Assembly (NCBI RefSeq): GCF_003353015.1
Contig: NZ_QREM01000010.1
Span: forward strand, 356,699-420,698
From: Xanthomonas arboricola
GTDB taxonomy: Bacteria > Pseudomonadota > Gammaproteobacteria > Xanthomonadales > Xanthomonadaceae
Direction: 5' to 3'
Length of the DNA stretch: 64,000 nt
Under the pieces are notes generated by a model, which saw only the letters and a list, made by a program, of their open reading frames with translations, had not been told where the DNA came from and did not search any database. The translations under genes were made by a program, and so were the position numbers. This document shows, one piece after another, positions 37,000 through 48,579 of this stretch; position 1 is the first letter of the stretch, and each line of letters opens with the position of its first letter.

Positions 37000-37674
37000 A
37001 TGCATTACCAACCGCTGGCTGTGTCCAGCCTGCAGGTCGTCACTCCCGTTCTGCTCAAGCAGGGCACGCGGCTGCTTGAGCCCGACGTCTACCGCACCCA
37101 TCTGGACGGGCAGCTGGCCGTGGTCAAGGACTACGGCCGGTATCGCCGCACGCTGCTGGCACCGATCGCACGGCTGATGGTGCGGCACGAGGCCAAGATG
37201 CTGGCCCGCCTGCACGGCTGGCGGCATGCGCCGGCCCTGCTCGGCACGCTGGGCGGGTTGGCGCTGGGCATGGAGTTCATTCCGGGCGACACGCTCAGCG
37301 CCAGTGCGGTGGTGGGCCAGGAAGTCTTTCAACAGTTGCAGCAGGCGCTGCGTCGCCTGCATGCCTTCGGCATCACCCATAACGATCTGCACGGCACCAA
37401 CGTGGTGGTCAGTGCCGGGGTGCCGGTGTTGATCGATTTCACCTCGGCCTGGCGCTTCCCGCGCTGGTTGCAGCGCGGCACGCTGGCCCGTCAGCTGCAG
37501 CGTGGCGATGTGGCCAATTTCCACAAGATGCGCCAGCGCCTGGCCGGGATCGCACCGACTGCCGACGAGGCCGCGCGCAGCGCCGAACCGCGCTGGGTGG
37601 GCGCCATTCGCAGCGGCTGGAAGCGGTTGTATCGGCGCCTGAAGCGCGATGCGCAGCCAACCAGTGCCGACTGA
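37000..37674 (+). CDS. Lipopolysaccharide kinase (WaaP/Kdo kinase-like) family protein
   Basis: This 224-aa protein has a minimal protein-kinase-like fold: a candidate ATP-binding lysine (AVVKDYGRYRR, K43), the catalytic loop THNDLHGTNVVV (D129, N134) and the metal-binding IDFTSAW (D146). Such short kinases phosphorylate LPS core sugars or related small molecules. The C-terminus is strongly basic (residues 205-220), consistent with inner-membrane association. A CTGGAG ribosome-binding site is present. The substrate is not evident. Confidence 0.8.
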   Translation: MHYQPLAVSSLQVVTPVLLKQGTRLLEPDVYRTHLDGQLAVVKDYGRYRRTLLAPIARLMVRHEAKMLARLHGWRHAPALLGTLGGLALGMEFIPGDTLSASAVVGQEVFQQLQQALRRLHAFGITHNDLHGTNVVVSAGVPVLIDFTSAWRFPRWLQRGTLARQLQRGDVANFHKMRQRLAGIAPTADEAARSAEPRWVGAIRSGWKRLYRRLKRDAQPTSAD

Positions 37675-37997
37675 AGCGCGCCGACCGGCGCGCCGCCGAG
37701 GTAGCGGGCGCCGGGCAGGCTGCCTGGCCGATGAGGCGCAGTCGCGCCATGCATCCAGCACCAGCGCGTGGGAACGACGCATAGCGATCTGCGTGCCGCC
37801 TGCTGGTCCGGCGAAGCGGGCACGCGCGCCGGGCTGCAAGCCTGACCCTCTCGATGACGCGCCAACGCTACGCCGCCCCCTGGCGAGCAATCGCCAGGGG
37901 ATTCGCACGGCGCCGACGAACCGCAGTCCACGCCGATGCCGCGCATCAGCGGCGCTATCCAGTGGCTAGGCAGTCGCCCGGTCGCTGCGGCAGGTCC
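37675..37997. other. Intergenic stretch between convergent genes
   Basis: These 323 bp lie between the 3' ends of the kinase and GH84 genes. I see no gene, strong hairpin or repeat. Confidence 0.5.
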
Positions 37998-39980
37998 TCA
38001 CCGCGCACCTGCCGCTTCGGCTGCCGACGGCGCGCGGTAGGCGATCAGGCGCGGCGCGTCGGCGACGAAGCGGTCCAGCACGCCATCGGCAATCTTGACC
38101 GGGCCGCCGAAACGCGTGGCGCCGGGAATCGACGGGATGGCCGCGGCTTCGGCGGCGACGCGCTTTGCATCGGCAAACGCCACCGACGCCTGCGCGTCGC
38201 CGCGATTGGCGGCCTCCAGCCCGGCCGCGGTCTTCTGCAGCGCGCGGCCCCAACCCTCCATCGCCTCCAGCCAGGGGCGTGATTGTTCGGCAAAGCCCTT
38301 GTCAGCGACGCCATCGCGAATGATCTGCGGCGCGGCAGCGATGTCGTCGGCGGTGCGCGCCAATGTTGCAATCGCCTGGCTGCGCGCTGCGGCATCGCCC
38401 AGTGCGATCGCCTCGCGCACCTGGTCCAGCACGGCCTTCAGGCGTGGCGCCTGCTCCTGCCAGGGCTGGCTGCCGAAGGTGGGCGCCAGATGCTGGGTGT
38501 CGAAGAAGGTCAGCAGCGCCGCGGTCACCTGCGCGTGGCCACCGGCCAGGTCGCGCGCGGCCGCGTGCCAGGTGCGCTCGGCGTCGTAGCCGGTGTCGTT
38601 CCACGCGAACGCGGTCAGCCCCATCACCGCCACGCGGCTGGGCACTTCCTGGTTCATCGGGTTGGAGACGATGCCGGACAACTCCGCCGACAGGCCGGCC
38701 TCGCGCCGCGCATACGGCGCCATCAACAGGCGCCCGGCCGAGGTTTCGAAATCGTTGACCGGGTAGTTGTCCCACAGCAGCGTCTTGCGGCCGAACGCCT
38801 TGGTGGCCGCGCGTGCATCGGGAATGGAAATGGCCGGCGGCACCACGTCGGTGCCGGTCCACTGCACCACGATCTTCGGATCCAGGTGCTTGCGCAGCGC
38901 TTCCTTGTACGGGCTTTCCTTGGCGTCGTAGTACTCGGTCGGCACCATGATCAATTCCGAAGACGCATCGTGGCGGGCGACCAGGTCGGCCTGCACCAGG
39001 TTGAGCAGATGCGACTGCGCGATGCCGGCCGCCTGCGCGCCGGACGCGCCGAAGGTGGTCTTGTCGCGCTCGCAGTTCCACTTGGTGTATTCGATATCGT
39101 CCAGCGCCACATAGAAGCTGCGCACGCCCAGCGCGCGGAAGGCATCGAACTTGCGCAGCAGCGCCTTGGCATCGGCCGGATCGGAGAAGCACACCGTCGG
39201 CCCCGGCGAGATCGCATAGACGAAGTCGACGTGATTGCGCCTGGCGGTGGCCGCCAGCTTGCCCAGCGCCTTCAGCGTCGCGGCCGGGTACGCCTCGCGC
39301 CAGCGGTCGCGCGCGTAGGGGTCGTCCTTGGGGCTGTAGATGAAGGTATTGGCCTTGCTGCGGGCGAGAAACTCGATGTGCTTGCTGCGGTCGGCCATCG
39401 ACCATGGCGCGCCGTAGAAGCCTTCGATGGTGCCGCGGATCGGCATCGCCGGATGATCCTCGATCGCCAGGGTCGGAATGGCCGGGCGCTCGAGCAGCTG
39501 GCGCAGCGTCTGCGCCGCATGGAACAGGCCATCGTTGTCGTGGCCGGCCAGCGTGATCAGGCTGCCGTTGCCCAGCGCCACGCTGGCCAGCGTGTAGCCC
39601 TCGGTGTGGGTGTCCTGCACCGCCTTGCTGCGGGTCAGCGCATCGCGCACCACTGCCGCCTCAGCGGTGCCCAGCACGATATGCGGGCGGTCGAGCGTGG
39701 CAGGCAGACGCGACCCAGTGGCGATCTTGGTGACGCCGGCCGTGCCGAGGATGCGGCGCACCAACGCGACCGCCTCCGGATCTGCGCCCGGCGCCACCAC
39801 CAGCACCACCGACCGACCCAGCGTGACCGTGCCGCCGTCCAGCGTGATCGCGACCGGTGTGGGGAAGATCGCTGGCTGGACGACCGGCTGCGCCAGTGCG
39901 GGGACTGTCGCCGCTGCCAGGCCTGCTGCCAGCCACAGCGAGAGCGGGCGCAAGCCCGACGTTCTGGCGCGTCGTTTCAT
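37998..39980 (-). CDS. Secreted GH84 beta-N-acetylhexosaminidase
   Basis: This 660-aa glycoside hydrolase of family 84 (bacterial O-GlcNAcase/hyaluronidase type) is exported by a signal peptide (LSLWLAAGLAAATVPALAQ). It has a GH20b-like N-terminal domain (about 35-170), then the catalytic barrel starting RGTIEGFYGAPWS. The paired catalytic aspartates are in VALDDIEYTKW (D294-D295), as needed for substrate-assisted cleavage of terminal beta-GlcNAc. A helical domain ends the protein. Its ATG is 11 bp from a Nag-type box, which fits induction by N-acetylglucosamine. Confidence 0.93.
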   Translation of the reverse strand: MKRRARTSGLRPLSLWLAAGLAAATVPALAQPVVQPAIFPTPVAITLDGGTVTLGRSVVLVVAPGADPEAVALVRRILGTAGVTKIATGSRLPATLDRPHIVLGTAEAAVVRDALTRSKAVQDTHTEGYTLASVALGNGSLITLAGHDNDGLFHAAQTLRQLLERPAIPTLAIEDHPAMPIRGTIEGFYGAPWSMADRSKHIEFLARSKANTFIYSPKDDPYARDRWREAYPAATLKALGKLAATARRNHVDFVYAISPGPTVCFSDPADAKALLRKFDAFRALGVRSFYVALDDIEYTKWNCERDKTTFGASGAQAAGIAQSHLLNLVQADLVARHDASSELIMVPTEYYDAKESPYKEALRKHLDPKIVVQWTGTDVVPPAISIPDARAATKAFGRKTLLWDNYPVNDFETSAGRLLMAPYARREAGLSAELSGIVSNPMNQEVPSRVAVMGLTAFAWNDTGYDAERTWHAAARDLAGGHAQVTAALLTFFDTQHLAPTFGSQPWQEQAPRLKAVLDQVREAIALGDAAARSQAIATLARTADDIAAAPQIIRDGVADKGFAEQSRPWLEAMEGWGRALQKTAAGLEAANRGDAQASVAFADAKRVAAEAAAIPSIPGATRFGGPVKIADGVLDRFVADAPRLIAYRAPSAAEAAGAR

Positions 39981-39990
39981 CCCCGAACTC

Positions 39991-40008
39991 CGGTATTGAA
40001 ATGGTATT
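39991..40008. promoter_or_regulatory. NagQ-like box directly upstream of the GH84 gene
   Basis: CGGTATT-GAAA-TGGTATT is a direct repeat of GGTATT spaced by four bases, which matches the TGGTATT-N4-TGGTATT box I recall for NagQ in Xanthomonas. It ends next to the ribosome-binding site, so binding would block initiation. Confidence 0.65.
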
Positions 40009-40450
40009 AGGCCCTAGAGTAGGCAAGTCATCGCGTGGCGACAAGCGGGCGCGGCTTTTTGGCGTCCTGGCTCGATTCGGGAGCGGCAAGCAGGGTGAAG
40101 CACTTCAAGCGGATGCCGAGGCTTGCCTCGGGTGCCGGATCCGGTCTTCGGTATTGAAATGGTATGAGAACGCTGGGATGGCGACTGACAGCAGCCTGGC
40201 TCGGGGAGCGCCCGCGCGACTGCGTCGAGAGCGCCCCCGGCTCAGCATTGCGTGCCCACCTCAGCCGTCGACGGCCGCGTGCCACCCTGGAGGATGCAGT
40301 GACCGGCGATGCACTGCGCACGCCATGGCACTGCGTCGCGGCACCCAGCCGCTCGTCGGTCGCCGACTGGCGCGGTGTGGTGTTCCGGCAAGCGGGCGGT
40401 TGCCCAGGCGCCAGGCGCACCGTCGCCGACGTCGCTGCCCGCCGGCGCGC
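40009..40450. other. Upstream region of the GH84 gene
   Basis: Apart from the second Nag-type box there is no recognisable feature. It separates the GH84 start from the glnB stop on the same strand, so the two genes are probably separate transcripts. Confidence 0.5.
40149..40166. promoter_or_regulatory. Second NagQ-like box
   Basis: CGGTATT-GAAA-TGGTATG repeats the first box with one changed base, 158 bp further upstream. Its flanks (TTCGGTATTG) also resemble the first copy. Confidence 0.55.
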
Positions 40451-42794
<2,344 letters not shown>

Positions 42795-43096
42795 GCGCGC
42801 CGACCCAGTGCCTCGACTCCACGGCACTGGTCCGGCGTACGGCGATGCCGCGCTGTCTGGTCAGGACGCCAAGCATGTCGGGACCGCAGTGCGGTCGATC
42901 GCTACATCCCTCGCGACGTTGTCGGCTGCCGGTTCGCCAGGGCCCTGCTGCCGGTTCTGGCGTGGCGCGCGTGCGCCTGCTTGCATCGGGCAGCATGGCA
43001 GTCGCCGGCGCGTCCACGCGCGTCCTCCAACCTCGCAACATCCATTTCATGGCGATGCACGTACAACGTCCGCCACACCACAGCGCAGACGCCGCC
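42795..43096. other. Intergenic stretch before the lipocalin gene
   Basis: I see no gene or clear regulatory structure. The lipocalin frame stays open into this region and has upstream in-frame starts (for example 43049), so its true start may lie here. Confidence 0.4.
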
Positions 43097-43606
43097 ATGA
43101 GCCGACATCCCGACCTAGTCACCGTCCCGTCCCTGGATCTGAATCGTTATCTGGGCACCTGGTACGAAATCGCACGGCTGCCGATCCGCTTCGAGGATGC
43201 CGATTGCACCGACGTGTCGGCGCACTACTCGCTGCAGGACGATGGCACGGTGCGGGTGCAAAACCGCTGCCTGACCGCCGAAGGCGAGCTGGAAGAGGCA
43301 GTCGGCGAGGCGCGCGCCATCGACGACAGCAACGCGCGGCTGGAAGTCACCTTCCTGCCCGAAGGCCTGCGCTGGATTCCGTTCACCAAGGGCGATTACT
43401 GGGTGATGCGCATCGATGCGGACTACACCGCCGCGCTGGTCGGCGGTCCCGACCGCAAGTACCTGTGGCTGCTGGCAAGACTGCCGCAGCTGGACGAAAA
43501 CATCACCCAGGCCTATCTGGCGCATGCGCGCGAGCAGGGCTTCGATCTGGCCCCGCTGATCCATACCCCGCACACCGGGCGACTGACCGAGCAGCCGCTT
43601 CCCTGA
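43097..43606 (+). CDS. Lipocalin (Blc-like)
   Basis: This 169-aa protein has the lipocalin signature LNRYLGTWYEIARLP near the start and YTAALVGGPDRKYLWLLAR in the last third. A beta-barrel that binds lipids or lysophospholipids is expected. Bacterial Blc is an outer-membrane lipoprotein, but the ATG at 43097 gives no lipobox or signal peptide, and upstream in-frame starts do not supply one either. So this form may be cytosolic. The ribosome-binding site is weak and the start is uncertain. Confidence 0.88.
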   Translation: MSRHPDLVTVPSLDLNRYLGTWYEIARLPIRFEDADCTDVSAHYSLQDDGTVRVQNRCLTAEGELEEAVGEARAIDDSNARLEVTFLPEGLRWIPFTKGDYWVMRIDADYTAALVGGPDRKYLWLLARLPQLDENITQAYLAHAREQGFDLAPLIHTPHTGRLTEQPLP

Positions 43607-43925
43607 TTGCCGGCAGGGCCGGCATGGCAGTCGCCTCCCCCACCAGGACACGCTCCGTCGACCAGCGACCGGCTTGCGCGCTGGCAGGCTGCCCGCACAG
43701 ACGGATCGATTGCAGCGCTGGAACACCTGTAGCGCGGCCAACCTGCAGCCTGGTTGCAGGACCCTTGCCCGCCCGCCATCGCGGCACACGCGGTGCATCC
43801 GTTGCTGGACGCTGCACGGACGGATCCACCGCGTGGCCTGCAAGCGCCGAGGCACCGCAGCCGCGGCCTGCCCCGGCCTCGACGATCCGGCGTTCGACGA
43901 CCGACGGGCCGGACCGCAACCCGAC
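43607..43925. other. Intergenic stretch between convergent genes
   Basis: These 319 bp between the lipocalin and a small minus-strand gene show no gene or strong repeat. Confidence 0.5.
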
Positions 43926-44102
43926 TCAACCGTCGAGCGTGCCCAGATCCCTGGCCGCAGCCTGCGCGCCTTCCAGGCTGTCGAAGGCCACGCCGGTGTC
44001 GCCGACCACGTACTTGGTCAGCTCGCCATCGCGGGTGGTTTCCTGCATCTTGAAGATCGGCACTGCATCGGTGCCGCCGACGCGTTCTTTCTGCGTTGTC
44101 AT
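43926..44102 (-). CDS. Small conserved-looking protein of unknown function
   Basis: This 58-aa protein begins MTTQKERVGGTDAVPIFKMQ and has a beta-rich middle (YVVGDTGVAFDSLEGAQAAARDL) like short single-domain proteins related to DUF2188. An excellent GGAGG ribosome-binding site 8 nt before the ATG makes translation likely. It is divergent from the EAL gene. Function is unknown. Confidence 0.7.
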   Translation of the reverse strand: MTTQKERVGGTDAVPIFKMQETTRDGELTKYVVGDTGVAFDSLEGAQAAARDLGTLDG

Positions 44103-44463
44103 GGGTGATTCCTCCAGGGAAAGTGCCTTGCACGGCACCGGATGGCGCCGCGGCTCCCACTCGGGAGCACAGACGACCCGACCCTAACGCGCTGCCCGAT
44201 GCAGGCGCGTGAACCCATGGAAGAGGCCGCCCGGCACCGTCATCTGCAGAAAAATTGCATCTGCTTCGTCCCGCAGACGCGCGCAACCCACGCGTCTGTC
44301 GTACATTCGCGACGTGCAGCCTCATCAGTCCACCGTCACGATCTCCAGCATTCCCGTGCGGCGCGTCCGCGCGCAGCGCGAGTACGCCGCATCGTTGCTG
44401 GGGCGATGCATGCCAGTGCCGCTCCGCACGGGCTGTAGTGCGTGAGCATGCCTCCCCGCAGAT
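44103..44463. other. Divergent upstream region of the EAL gene
   Basis: This should contain the promoters of both neighbours. A TTGCAT at 44256-44261 and AT-richer bases lie around 44250-44270, but no hexamer pair is convincing. I see no gene. Confidence 0.45.
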
Positions 44464-46035
44464 GTGGGTGGTGAGGTGAAGCGTCAACGCATCATCAGTG
44501 TGACCGTGTTGCTGGTGCTGCTGTGCGCAACGCTGCCGATCAGCCTGTCCTACTATCTGGCATGGCGGCTGGCGCTGGAGCGCGAGGAAAGCAAGCTCGC
44601 GCAGCTCGCAGCGCTGTCGATCCGGCGCACCGACACCGCCTTCGACGAGGCGTATGGCGCACTCTTGAGCATGGGCGCATCGCAGCTGCAGCCCTGCTCG
44701 CAACCGCATGTGGGGCAGATGCGCGCACTGGTGCTGGCCAGCCACTACATCGTCGAACTGGGATACATGCGGCAGGGCCGGCTGCGCTGCACCTCGTGGG
44801 GCCCATCGCCGGAAACCACTGCCCACACCACTGCCGACTTCGTGGTCAAGCGCGGCATCGCGGTCACCACGCGGCTGCGTCCGCTGGCCAATCCGCAACA
44901 TCCGCTGATGGCCTTGCAGCTGCGGGACTACAACGTCCTGATCAATCCGAACACGCTCACCGACATCAATCTGCCGCCCGGCCTGCAGCTGGCGATCGGC
45001 ACGCCGGACGGGCAGATACTGAGCAGTACCGGCATCGCCGCCGAGCAGTTGCTGATCGCACCGCCGACCGCTGCAACCGGCCCCGCCGCAGACGCCACGG
45101 TGCTGTCCGGCCGCGACCGCCGCGGCGACTGGGCGGCGGTCGTCACCGAGCCGGTGGCCTATCTGCGCGGGCCGCTGGCGGCCGCACGCTTGCAGGTGGT
45201 ACCGGTCGGCGTTGCGCTGGCATTGCTGTTGGTCAGCCTGGTGATCTGGGTATCGCGGCGGCGGTTGTCGCCGCTGGCGCGGCTGGAAATCGCCGTACAG
45301 CGCAACGAGTTCGTCGTGCATTACCAGCCGATCATCGCACTCGACACCGGCGCCTGCGTCGGTGCCGAGGCGCTGGTGCGCTGGCAGCAACCCGATGGCG
45401 TGCTGATCCCGCCCGATGCCTTCATCCCGCTGGCCGAAGAAAGCGGCTTGATCCTGCCCATCACCGATCTGGTGGTGGCCGAAGTCATCCGCGACCTTGG
45501 CCCGACCCTGGCGACCGACCCCTCCCTGCACGTGGCCATCAATGTCTCCGCCGACGACATCAAGAGCGGCCGTGTGCAGACCGTGCTTGCGCAGGCGCTG
45601 CACGGCACCAACGTGGACAGCGGGCAGTTGTGGGTGGAAGCGACCGAACGCAGCCTGATGGACATCGAGGCGGCACGCACCACCATCACCCACCTGCGCG
45701 GTGCCGGCCACACGGTGTCGATCGACGACTTCGGTACCGGCTATTCGAGCCTGCAATACCTGCAAGGGTTGCCGCTGGATGCGCTGAAGATCGACAAGTC
45801 CTTCGTGGACACCATCGGCACCCACTCGGCCACCAGCGCGGTGACCTCGCACATCATCGACATGGCCAAGACGCTGCAGCTGCGCACCATCGCCGAAGGC
45901 GTGGAACGGCAGGAACAGCTGGACTATCTGCGCGCGCACGGCGTGGACCTGGCGCAGGGCTGGCTGTTCTCGCGCGCGTTGCCGGCCACCGGCTTCATCG
46001 CCTACCACGCACTGATGCGCGGCGTCGCGCACTGA
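44464..46035 (+). CDS. Membrane-bound CSS-motif EAL-domain c-di-GMP phosphodiesterase
   Basis: This 523-aa protein has TM1 (IISVTVLLVLLCATLPISLSY), a periplasmic CSS-motif sensor (two Cys: SQLQPCSQPH and RLRCTSWG), TM2 (VVPVGVALALLLVSLVIWV) and a cytosolic EAL domain (about 280-510). The EAL domain shows EALVRW, NVS, DDFGTGYSSLQYL and KIDKSF intact, so it should hydrolyse c-di-GMP to pGpG. CSS-EAL proteins respond to periplasmic redox state through the Cys pair. The start is GTG 44464 (44476 is an alternative); the ribosome-binding site is poor for both. Confidence 0.92.
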   Translation: MGGEVKRQRIISVTVLLVLLCATLPISLSYYLAWRLALEREESKLAQLAALSIRRTDTAFDEAYGALLSMGASQLQPCSQPHVGQMRALVLASHYIVELGYMRQGRLRCTSWGPSPETTAHTTADFVVKRGIAVTTRLRPLANPQHPLMALQLRDYNVLINPNTLTDINLPPGLQLAIGTPDGQILSSTGIAAEQLLIAPPTAATGPAADATVLSGRDRRGDWAAVVTEPVAYLRGPLAAARLQVVPVGVALALLLVSLVIWVSRRRLSPLARLEIAVQRNEFVVHYQPIIALDTGACVGAEALVRWQQPDGVLIPPDAFIPLAEESGLILPITDLVVAEVIRDLGPTLATDPSLHVAINVSADDIKSGRVQTVLAQALHGTNVDSGQLWVEATERSLMDIEAARTTITHLRGAGHTVSIDDFGTGYSSLQYLQGLPLDALKIDKSFVDTIGTHSATSAVTSHIIDMAKTLQLRTIAEGVERQEQLDYLRAHGVDLAQGWLFSRALPATGFIAYHALMRGVAH

Positions 46036-46241
46036 CCAGCGCCGCTACGGCGCCACGCACCGGGCGGGGCCACCACGACGTGCAGCCGGCCGACCGGGCA
46101 CGGCGATCCCGGCATGGCAACGACCAGGACGCGCACGGCAGGCCCGGATCGCCGCGACGGTGTTCGCCACTGTCGCCGGCACCGATGCCGCCCACCGCCA
46201 ACGCGCACCCGCGTTCGGCGAACGGGGCGGACGGACTGGCC

Positions 46242-46269
46242 AAAAGAAAAGGGCCGCCAGTGGCGGCCC
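46242..46269 (-). terminator. Intrinsic terminator of the desC-desB operon
   Basis: An 8-bp stem (GGGCCGCC pairing with GGCGGCCC) with a 3-nt loop is followed on the minus strand by TTTTCTTTT. It starts 6 bp after the desaturase stop. Confidence 0.85.
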
Positions 46270-46275
46270 TTTCGA

Positions 46276-47400
46276 TCAGGCGCCTTGCAGGGCGCCTTCG
46301 CGTTGGCGACGGACCGGCTTGGGCCGGCTCGGGAACGCATGCCGCACGATCCGCCACATCACCTGGCCGAACTGACGCGGCAGCGAGCCGGTGTTGTAGT
46401 GCTGGCCGTAGCGCGCACAGACCTGCTTCACCTCGACCGCGATCTGCGCGTAACGGTTGGCCGGCAGGTCCGGGTAGAAGTGATGCTCGATCTGGTGGCT
46501 CAGATTGCCCGACAGCACGTTCATCAGCTTGCCGCCGGTGAGGTTCGACGACCCCCGCAGCTGACGCAGATACCAGTGGCCGCGCGACTCGTTGCGGATC
46601 GACTCCTTCGGGAACACTTCCGCATCGGCGGTGAAGTGACCGCAGAAGATAATCACGAAGGTCCAGATGCTGCGCAGCACGTTGGCGGCCAGGTTGCCCA
46701 GCAGCACGGTCAGGAAGAACGGGCCGGCCAGCGCCGGGAACACGATGTAGTCCTTGAGCATCTGGCGGCCGATCTTGCGGCCGACCGGCAGGAACGAGGC
46801 GCGCAACTCGGCCGCCTTCATCTTGCCGGCGAACCAGCGGCCCAGGCGCAGGTCCTGGATCGCCACGCCCCATTCGAACAGCAACGCGAACACCACCGCA
46901 ATGAACGGCTGCAGCAGGTAGAACGGGCGCCAGCGCTGCTCGGGGAAGATGCGCAGCAGCCCGTAGCCGATGTCGTCGTCCATGCCGCGCACATTGGTGT
47001 AGGTGTGGTGCTTGAAGTTGTGCGTCTTGCGCCAGTTGTCGCCGGTGGCAACGATGTCCCACTCGTAGGTGTTGCCGTTGAGCTGCGGGTCGCCCATCCA
47101 GTCGTACTGGCCGTGCATGACGTTGTGGCCCAGCTCCATGTTCTCCAGGATCTTGGACAGCGTCAGCAGCACCACACCGGCGATCCAGGCCGGAATCAGC
47201 ACGCTGTGCACGAACGCGCCCAGGAACAGCAGCGCGCGTCCGGCCACGCCGGTCCAGCGCACTGCCGCCACGATGCGGCGGATGTAACGCGCATCGGCGG
47301 CACCGACCTGGGCCTGCACGCGGGCGCGGATGGCATCGAGCTCGTCGCCGAAGGACTGCAGTTCGGCAGCGGACAGGGCGCGGTTGTGGACTCGGCTCAT
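46276..47400 (-). CDS. desB: Membrane fatty acyl-CoA desaturase
   Basis: This 374-aa di-iron enzyme introduces a double bond into acyl chains. The three histidine boxes are HNVMH (92-96), HNFKHH (127-132) and HQIEHH (about 305). Hydrophobic helices flank them. It is encoded with a ferredoxin-reductase-like partner and a TetR repressor in the same arrangement as the Pseudomonas desT/desC-desB locus, where DesB desaturates saturated acyl-CoA and DesC supplies electrons. Regiospecificity cannot be read from sequence. An intrinsic terminator follows. Confidence 0.92.
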   Translation of the reverse strand: MSRVHNRALSAAELQSFGDELDAIRARVQAQVGAADARYIRRIVAAVRWTGVAGRALLFLGAFVHSVLIPAWIAGVVLLTLSKILENMELGHNVMHGQYDWMGDPQLNGNTYEWDIVATGDNWRKTHNFKHHTYTNVRGMDDDIGYGLLRIFPEQRWRPFYLLQPFIAVVFALLFEWGVAIQDLRLGRWFAGKMKAAELRASFLPVGRKIGRQMLKDYIVFPALAGPFFLTVLLGNLAANVLRSIWTFVIIFCGHFTADAEVFPKESIRNESRGHWYLRQLRGSSNLTGGKLMNVLSGNLSHQIEHHFYPDLPANRYAQIAVEVKQVCARYGQHYNTGSLPRQFGQVMWRIVRHAFPSRPKPVRRQREGALQGA

Positions 47401-47409
47401 GAGGATTCC

Positions 47410-48486
47410 TTACAGATCCAGGATCAGGTCAGTGCTCGGGGCACTGATGCACAGGCGGACCTGTGCGGTGGGTTCGTTGCTGCGCTCACCGGTCAACAGG
47501 TGACGCGTGGTGCCGGACTGACGCGCGCAGGCGCAGCTGTTGCAGATGCCCATGCGGCAGCCGTGTTTCGGGCGCAGGCCTTGCGCTTCCAGCCCTTCCA
47601 GCAGCGACTGACTGCGCGGCAGGGTGAGCGTACGGCCGCTGCGTGAGAGCTGGACCTGCACCTCACCGGCTTCGCCGTCTTCCAGCACCGGCACGCTGAA
47701 GGCTTCGGCCTGAAACGCCGCCACCTGGCCTTCCAGCCGCGCGCGCGCTGCCTGCACGAAGCCGCCCGGCCCGCAGACCATGACGTGGCGGCTGGAGAGA
47801 TCGGCGACCTGCTGCAACGGGTAGGTGTCGATGCGCGCCGCTGGCGCGACGCCTTCGCGGGTGGTCAGCAGCCGGACGCGCAGGCGCGGATATGCGGCGG
47901 CCATCGCCTCGAATTCGTCGAGGAAGCAGGCTTCGTCGCGCTGGCGCACCCAGTACAGCAGGTCCACGTCCATCGGCATGCCGGCCTGCGCGGCGGCCTG
48001 CAGCAGCGCGCGCATCGGGGTGATGCCCGAGCCGGCAGCCAGCAGCAACAGCGGCGTCGGGGCGGCCGGCAGCAGCATGTCGCCGAAGGCCGGATCCAGC
48101 GACACCACCGTCCCGATCGGCGCATCGCCAGCCAGGTAGCGGCTGACCAGCCCACCCTCGATCGCCTTGACGGTGATCGCCAGGCGGCCATCGGCCAGCA
48201 CGGTCGGGCTGTAGCTGCGCAGCAGGCGGCGGCCGTCGATCTCCACGCCCAGGCTCACGTGCTGGCCGGCCTGCAGCCCCTGCCAGTGGCCGTTGGGCCG
48301 CAGCACCAGGGTCACCGCGTCGCGGCTGGCCGCGGTACGCGCGACCAGGCGGGCCATCGGCCGTTCCAGCGTCCACAAGGGGTTGAGCCGGGTTGCCCAG
48401 AAATCGAACAGCTGCGGCGACACCAGCCGGCGCGCCAGACGCGTCGGCAACGGGGACTTGGACTTGGGGTTGGATGCCAGGTTCAT
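47410..48486 (-). CDS. desC: Ferredoxin-NADP-reductase-type oxidoreductase with C-terminal 2Fe-2S domain (desaturase electron donor)
   Basis: This 358-aa protein has an FAD-binding domain (LLRSYSPT), an NAD(P)-binding domain (LLAAGSGITPMRALL, VMVCGPGGFV) and a plant-type ferredoxin domain (HGCRMGICNSCACARQSG then VRLCIS), giving four cluster cysteines. It should pass electrons from NAD(P)H to the desaturase encoded 9 bp downstream. ATG 48486 is used; 48504 (MRIVQS) is an alternative. The operator-like palindrome sits 34 bp upstream. Confidence 0.92.
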   Translation of the reverse strand: MNLASNPKSKSPLPTRLARRLVSPQLFDFWATRLNPLWTLERPMARLVARTAASRDAVTLVLRPNGHWQGLQAGQHVSLGVEIDGRRLLRSYSPTVLADGRLAITVKAIEGGLVSRYLAGDAPIGTVVSLDPAFGDMLLPAAPTPLLLLAAGSGITPMRALLQAAAQAGMPMDVDLLYWVRQRDEACFLDEFEAMAAAYPRLRVRLLTTREGVAPAARIDTYPLQQVADLSSRHVMVCGPGGFVQAARARLEGQVAAFQAEAFSVPVLEDGEAGEVQVQLSRSGRTLTLPRSQSLLEGLEAQGLRPKHGCRMGICNSCACARQSGTTRHLLTGERSNEPTAQVRLCISAPSTDLILDL

Positions 48487-48519
48487 GGATTGCACTATAC
48501 GCATGCATGCACAGCCGTG

Positions 48520-48533
48520 TATACAGTTGTATA
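48520..48533. promoter_or_regulatory. Palindromic operator between desC and desT
   Basis: TATACA-GT-TGTATA is a perfect inverted repeat in an otherwise GC-rich gap, 34 bp from desC and 47 bp from desT. It fits a site for the adjacent TetR repressor and would overlap core promoter elements of one or both genes. Confidence 0.6.
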
Positions 48534-48579
48534 TTGATCAGAGGAGCTATGATTCAGTCCCACGTCCGGCTACCGCCTC

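Noticed and set aside
43513-46032. An 839-codon frame spanning three genes on the opposite strand
   Set aside because: It crosses the 58-aa gene region and lies antisense to the EAL gene; no domain is visible.
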